Shown here: in pieces, positions 62,355 to 64,000 of the stretch | Layout of the letters: every line of letters starts with the position of its first letter | How positions within the stretch are numbered: the stretch's first letter is position 1 | NCBI GenBank assembly: GCA_039033995.1 | Contig: JBCCBP010000008.1 | Span: forward strand, 38,238-102,237 | Reading direction: 5' to 3' | DNA: 64,000 bases | From: CALBPI01 sp039033995 | GTDB taxonomy: Bacteria > Pseudomonadota > Gammaproteobacteria > Steroidobacterales > Woeseiaceae | Made by a program: the position numbers and the translations under genes | Notes under the pieces: generated by a model | Databases searched by the model: none | The model's input: only the letters and a program-made list of their open reading frames with translations | What the model was told of the DNA's origin: nothing

Positions 62355-63536
62355 ATGAGCAACGATCAAACACCATTGGACGGTCTCAAGGTCGTTGAGC
62401 TCTCGCACATGGTGATGGGCCCATCGATTGGTCTGTTGCTCGGCGATCTTGGTGCCGATGTGGTTAAGGTTGAGCCACCGGGTGGCGACAAGACGCGACG
62501 ACTACGCGGATCCGGTGCAGGCTATTTCGCGATGTACAACCGCAACAAGCGCAGCATAACGGTGGATGTGAAATCGCCGGAAGGTCTCGCGCTGGTCAAG
62601 AAGCTGACCGCTGATGCCGATATTCTCATCGAAAATTTTCGTAGCGGGACGATGGATCGACTGGGCTTGTCCTATGCAGCGCTGAGCGCCGCCAACCCAC
62701 GCTTGATCTACTGCTCCGCGCGCGGCTTTCTCGCCGGTCCGTACGAGCAGCGCACAGCACTCGACGAAGTCGCGCAGATGATGGGTGGACTCGCCTACAT
62801 GACGGGTCCCCCAGGCCGGCCGCTCAGGGCGGGTGCTTCGGTCATCGATGTCGCTGGCGGGATGTTTGGCGTGATCGCGGTGCTATCTGCCGTCGAGCAA
62901 CGACATCGGACGGGCCAGGGCCAACACCTGACCAGCGCATTGTTCGAAACAACGGCGTTTTTGGTCGGACAGCATATGGCGCAAAAGGCGGTGACCGGTG
63001 TCGCCGCGCAGCCAATGCCTGTGCGTATTTCTGCTTGGGCGGTGTACGACATTTTCGATACCGCCGATCAGAGTCAGGTGTTTGTCGCGGTGGTCAGCGA
63101 CGGGCAATGGCAAAAGTTTTGTGCTCACTTTGAGATCACCGAGTTTGCTAACGATCGCTCGCTGGACGAAAACGCCGCGCGTGTCGCTGCCCGTGACAGG
63201 ATTCTGCCGCGCGTGCGCGAGGTGTTGGGTACTTATGACAAAGACACACTGATGGCGGAGCTCGGTAAGATCGGGCTGCCCTACGCACCGGTATCGAAGC
63301 CGGAGGAATTGTTTGACGATCCCCATCTGAATGCCGAGGGCGGGCTGGTCGACGTGACCATCCCGGATGGTGAGCAAACGCGTTTGCCGGCGCTACCGAT
63401 TCAGATGGACGGGCGTCGTCTGGGACGTCGGTTGGATGTGCCGCAGATCGGTGAGCACACCGACAGCGTACTACGAGAAGCGGGTCTGAATGACGGGGAT
63501 ATCGCCATGCTGCGTGCCAAAGGCGTGATCGGCTGA
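62355..63536 (+). CDS. Class III (CaiB/BaiF) CoA-transferase
   Basis: A 393-residue formyl-CoA transferase-type enzyme. The catalytic Asp165 is in GASVIDVAGG, matching Asp169 of formyl-CoA transferase. LDGLKVVELSHMVMGPSIGLLLGDLGADVVKVE and YFAMYNRNKRSITVD are family signatures. It moves CoA between carboxylic acids. Next to an HMG-CoA lyase it plausibly activates a 3-hydroxydicarboxylate, such as 3-hydroxy-3-methylglutarate or a relative, for cleavage. It is the rightward gene of operator site D. Confidence 0.9.
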   Translation: MSNDQTPLDGLKVVELSHMVMGPSIGLLLGDLGADVVKVEPPGGDKTRRLRGSGAGYFAMYNRNKRSITVDVKSPEGLALVKKLTADADILIENFRSGTMDRLGLSYAALSAANPRLIYCSARGFLAGPYEQRTALDEVAQMMGGLAYMTGPPGRPLRAGASVIDVAGGMFGVIAVLSAVEQRHRTGQGQHLTSALFETTAFLVGQHMAQKAVTGVAAQPMPVRISAWAVYDIFDTADQSQVFVAVVSDGQWQKFCAHFEITEFANDRSLDENAARVAARDRILPRVREVLGTYDKDTLMAELGKIGLPYAPVSKPEELFDDPHLNAEGGLVDVTIPDGEQTRLPALPIQMDGRRLGRRLDVPQIGEHTDSVLREAGLNDGDIAMLRAKGVIG

Positions 63537-63588
63537 TCGATAACCAGTTCCACGCTCTTTAGTAAGCGGGTTGCTGGCGAGAGTGATT

Positions 63589-63728
63589 GACCGGTTGCTG
63601 TCTTGTTCGCTCGAAACCACTCGCTCCCAAGCCCCATCCGGTCTCAAATAGGTTTTCGCAAGGTTTAAGTCATCGCATTGGTCCGCGATGGATCGATCGC
63701 TGGCAATCGCCCCGAGCGTTTAGCCGTT
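63589..63728. repeat. 140-bp direct repeat, copy 1
   Basis: It matches copy 2 (63741-63880) at about 130 of 140 positions by hand count, at an offset of 152 bases. It contains two hairpins: GACCGG/CCGGTC (63589-63594, 63638-63643) and CATCGC/GCGATG (63671-63676, 63685-63690). On the minus strand its end reads AAC GGC TAA, mirroring the last codons of the partial gene that overlaps copy 2. Confidence 0.9.
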
Positions 63729-63740
63729 GAAGAGCGTGAA

Positions 63741-63880
63741 GACCGGTTGCTGTCTTGTTCGCTCGAAACCACTCGCTCCCAAGCCCCAACCGGTCCCGAG
63801 TAGGTTTTCGCAAGGCTTCAGTCATCGCATTGGTCCGCGATGGATCGATCTCTGGTAATCGCCCCGAGTGTCTAGCCGTT
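63741..63880. repeat. 140-bp direct repeat, copy 2
   Basis: The outer hairpin is stronger here: GACCGGTT (63741-63748) with AACCGGTC (63788-63795). The inner hairpin CATCGC/GCGATG is at 63823-63828 and 63837-63842. The right end overlaps the last two codons and stop of the partial minus-strand gene, so this is the 3' flank of that gene, apparently duplicated. Confidence 0.9.
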
Positions 63881-64000
63881 AGCAGCCTCGGTAGCAGCGC
63901 GAATCTGCGCGGCTGATTCCCAGATCACACCGCCCATCCACTTGCCCGCCGCTGCCGTGAACTCGCGTTTTTCGATTCGACCATAGAGACCACAGGCAAA
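63872..64000 (-). CDS. C-terminal fragment of an unidentified gene (cut by window edge)
   Basis: Forty-two codons and a TAG stop (63872-63874 on the plus strand) of a gene running in from the right. The visible end reads ACGLYGRIEKREFT, then AAAGKWMGG and IWESAAQIRAA, closing with EAANG. It is too short to assign. The last two codons and the stop lie inside direct repeat copy 2. Confidence 0.6.
   Translation of the reverse strand, partial: FACGLYGRIEKREFTAAAGKWMGGVIWESAAQIRAATEAANG

Noticed and set aside
63589..63880. Possible CRISPR array
   Set aside because: There are only two copies of a 140-bp unit with a 12-bp gap, not short repeats with unique spacers, and no cas genes.

Overview
The window reads as chromosomal DNA of a GC-rich gammaproteobacterium. 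The evidence is the ponA/pilMNOPQ/aroKB/dgt/pyrF/hemE block, tesA divergent from ybbAP, and an OxyR with the canonical cysteine pair. A marine, metabolically versatile lineage such as the Woeseiaceae/Steroidobacterales would fit the catabolic genes, but that placement is inference. I found no tRNA, rRNA, CRISPR array or intact insertion sequence.

Layout. 1-860: 3' end of citrate synthase and an uncharacterised gene. 899-8700: penicillin-binding protein 1A, divergent from the type IV pilus assembly operon pilMNOPQ, which ends in a strong terminator. 8781-14739: housekeeping genes (aroK, aroB, dgt, pyrF, hemE, DUF445 protein). 14927-20620: fadD, tesA and a YbbA/YbbP-type ABC system. 20603-24867: a tightly overlapping minus-strand operon (2-hydroxyacid dehydrogenase, DNA photolyase, OxyR, membrane protein). 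24947-26096: a YcgN-type cysteine-cluster protein and an iodotyrosine-deiodinase-like flavoprotein. 26100-37711: an accessory stretch with a double-DTG retropepsin-like protein, an RHS remnant, two DUF3667 paralogues, a membrane protein/XRE pair, a TonB-like protein, a PanE-like reductase, a LytTR membrane regulator and a small outer-membrane barrel. 37892-43393: TetR, HpaI aldolase, PhyH dioxygenase and a molybdenum hydroxylase pair. 43562-47703: thioredoxin-like protein, CMD-family protein, GntR/HutC regulator and a lipoprotein.

47798-63536 is the most interesting part. Four promoter regions (about 48346, 54739, 59015 and 62290) carry the same near-palindrome, consensus ATGTTATAA-NN-TTATAACAT, three of them between divergent genes. 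The linked genes encode a LeuC/LeuD-like hydro-lyase, a DUF1838 protein, an FAD-linked oxidase, a membrane protein, a zinc-independent MDR reductase, a nitrilase-fold protein with altered catalytic residues, a two-domain VOC protein, an MCT-like MFS transporter, an HMG-CoA lyase and a class III CoA-transferase. I infer one co-regulated catabolic regulon for an unidentified substrate, probably ending in CoA activation and C-C cleavage to acetyl-CoA plus a keto acid. The HutC-type GntR protein at 44958 is the nearest candidate regulator. A PhnD-like binding protein plus GGDEF-EAL protein sits inside this region without its own copy of the site. The window ends with two 140-bp direct repeats that include the stop codon of a partial minus-strand gene.
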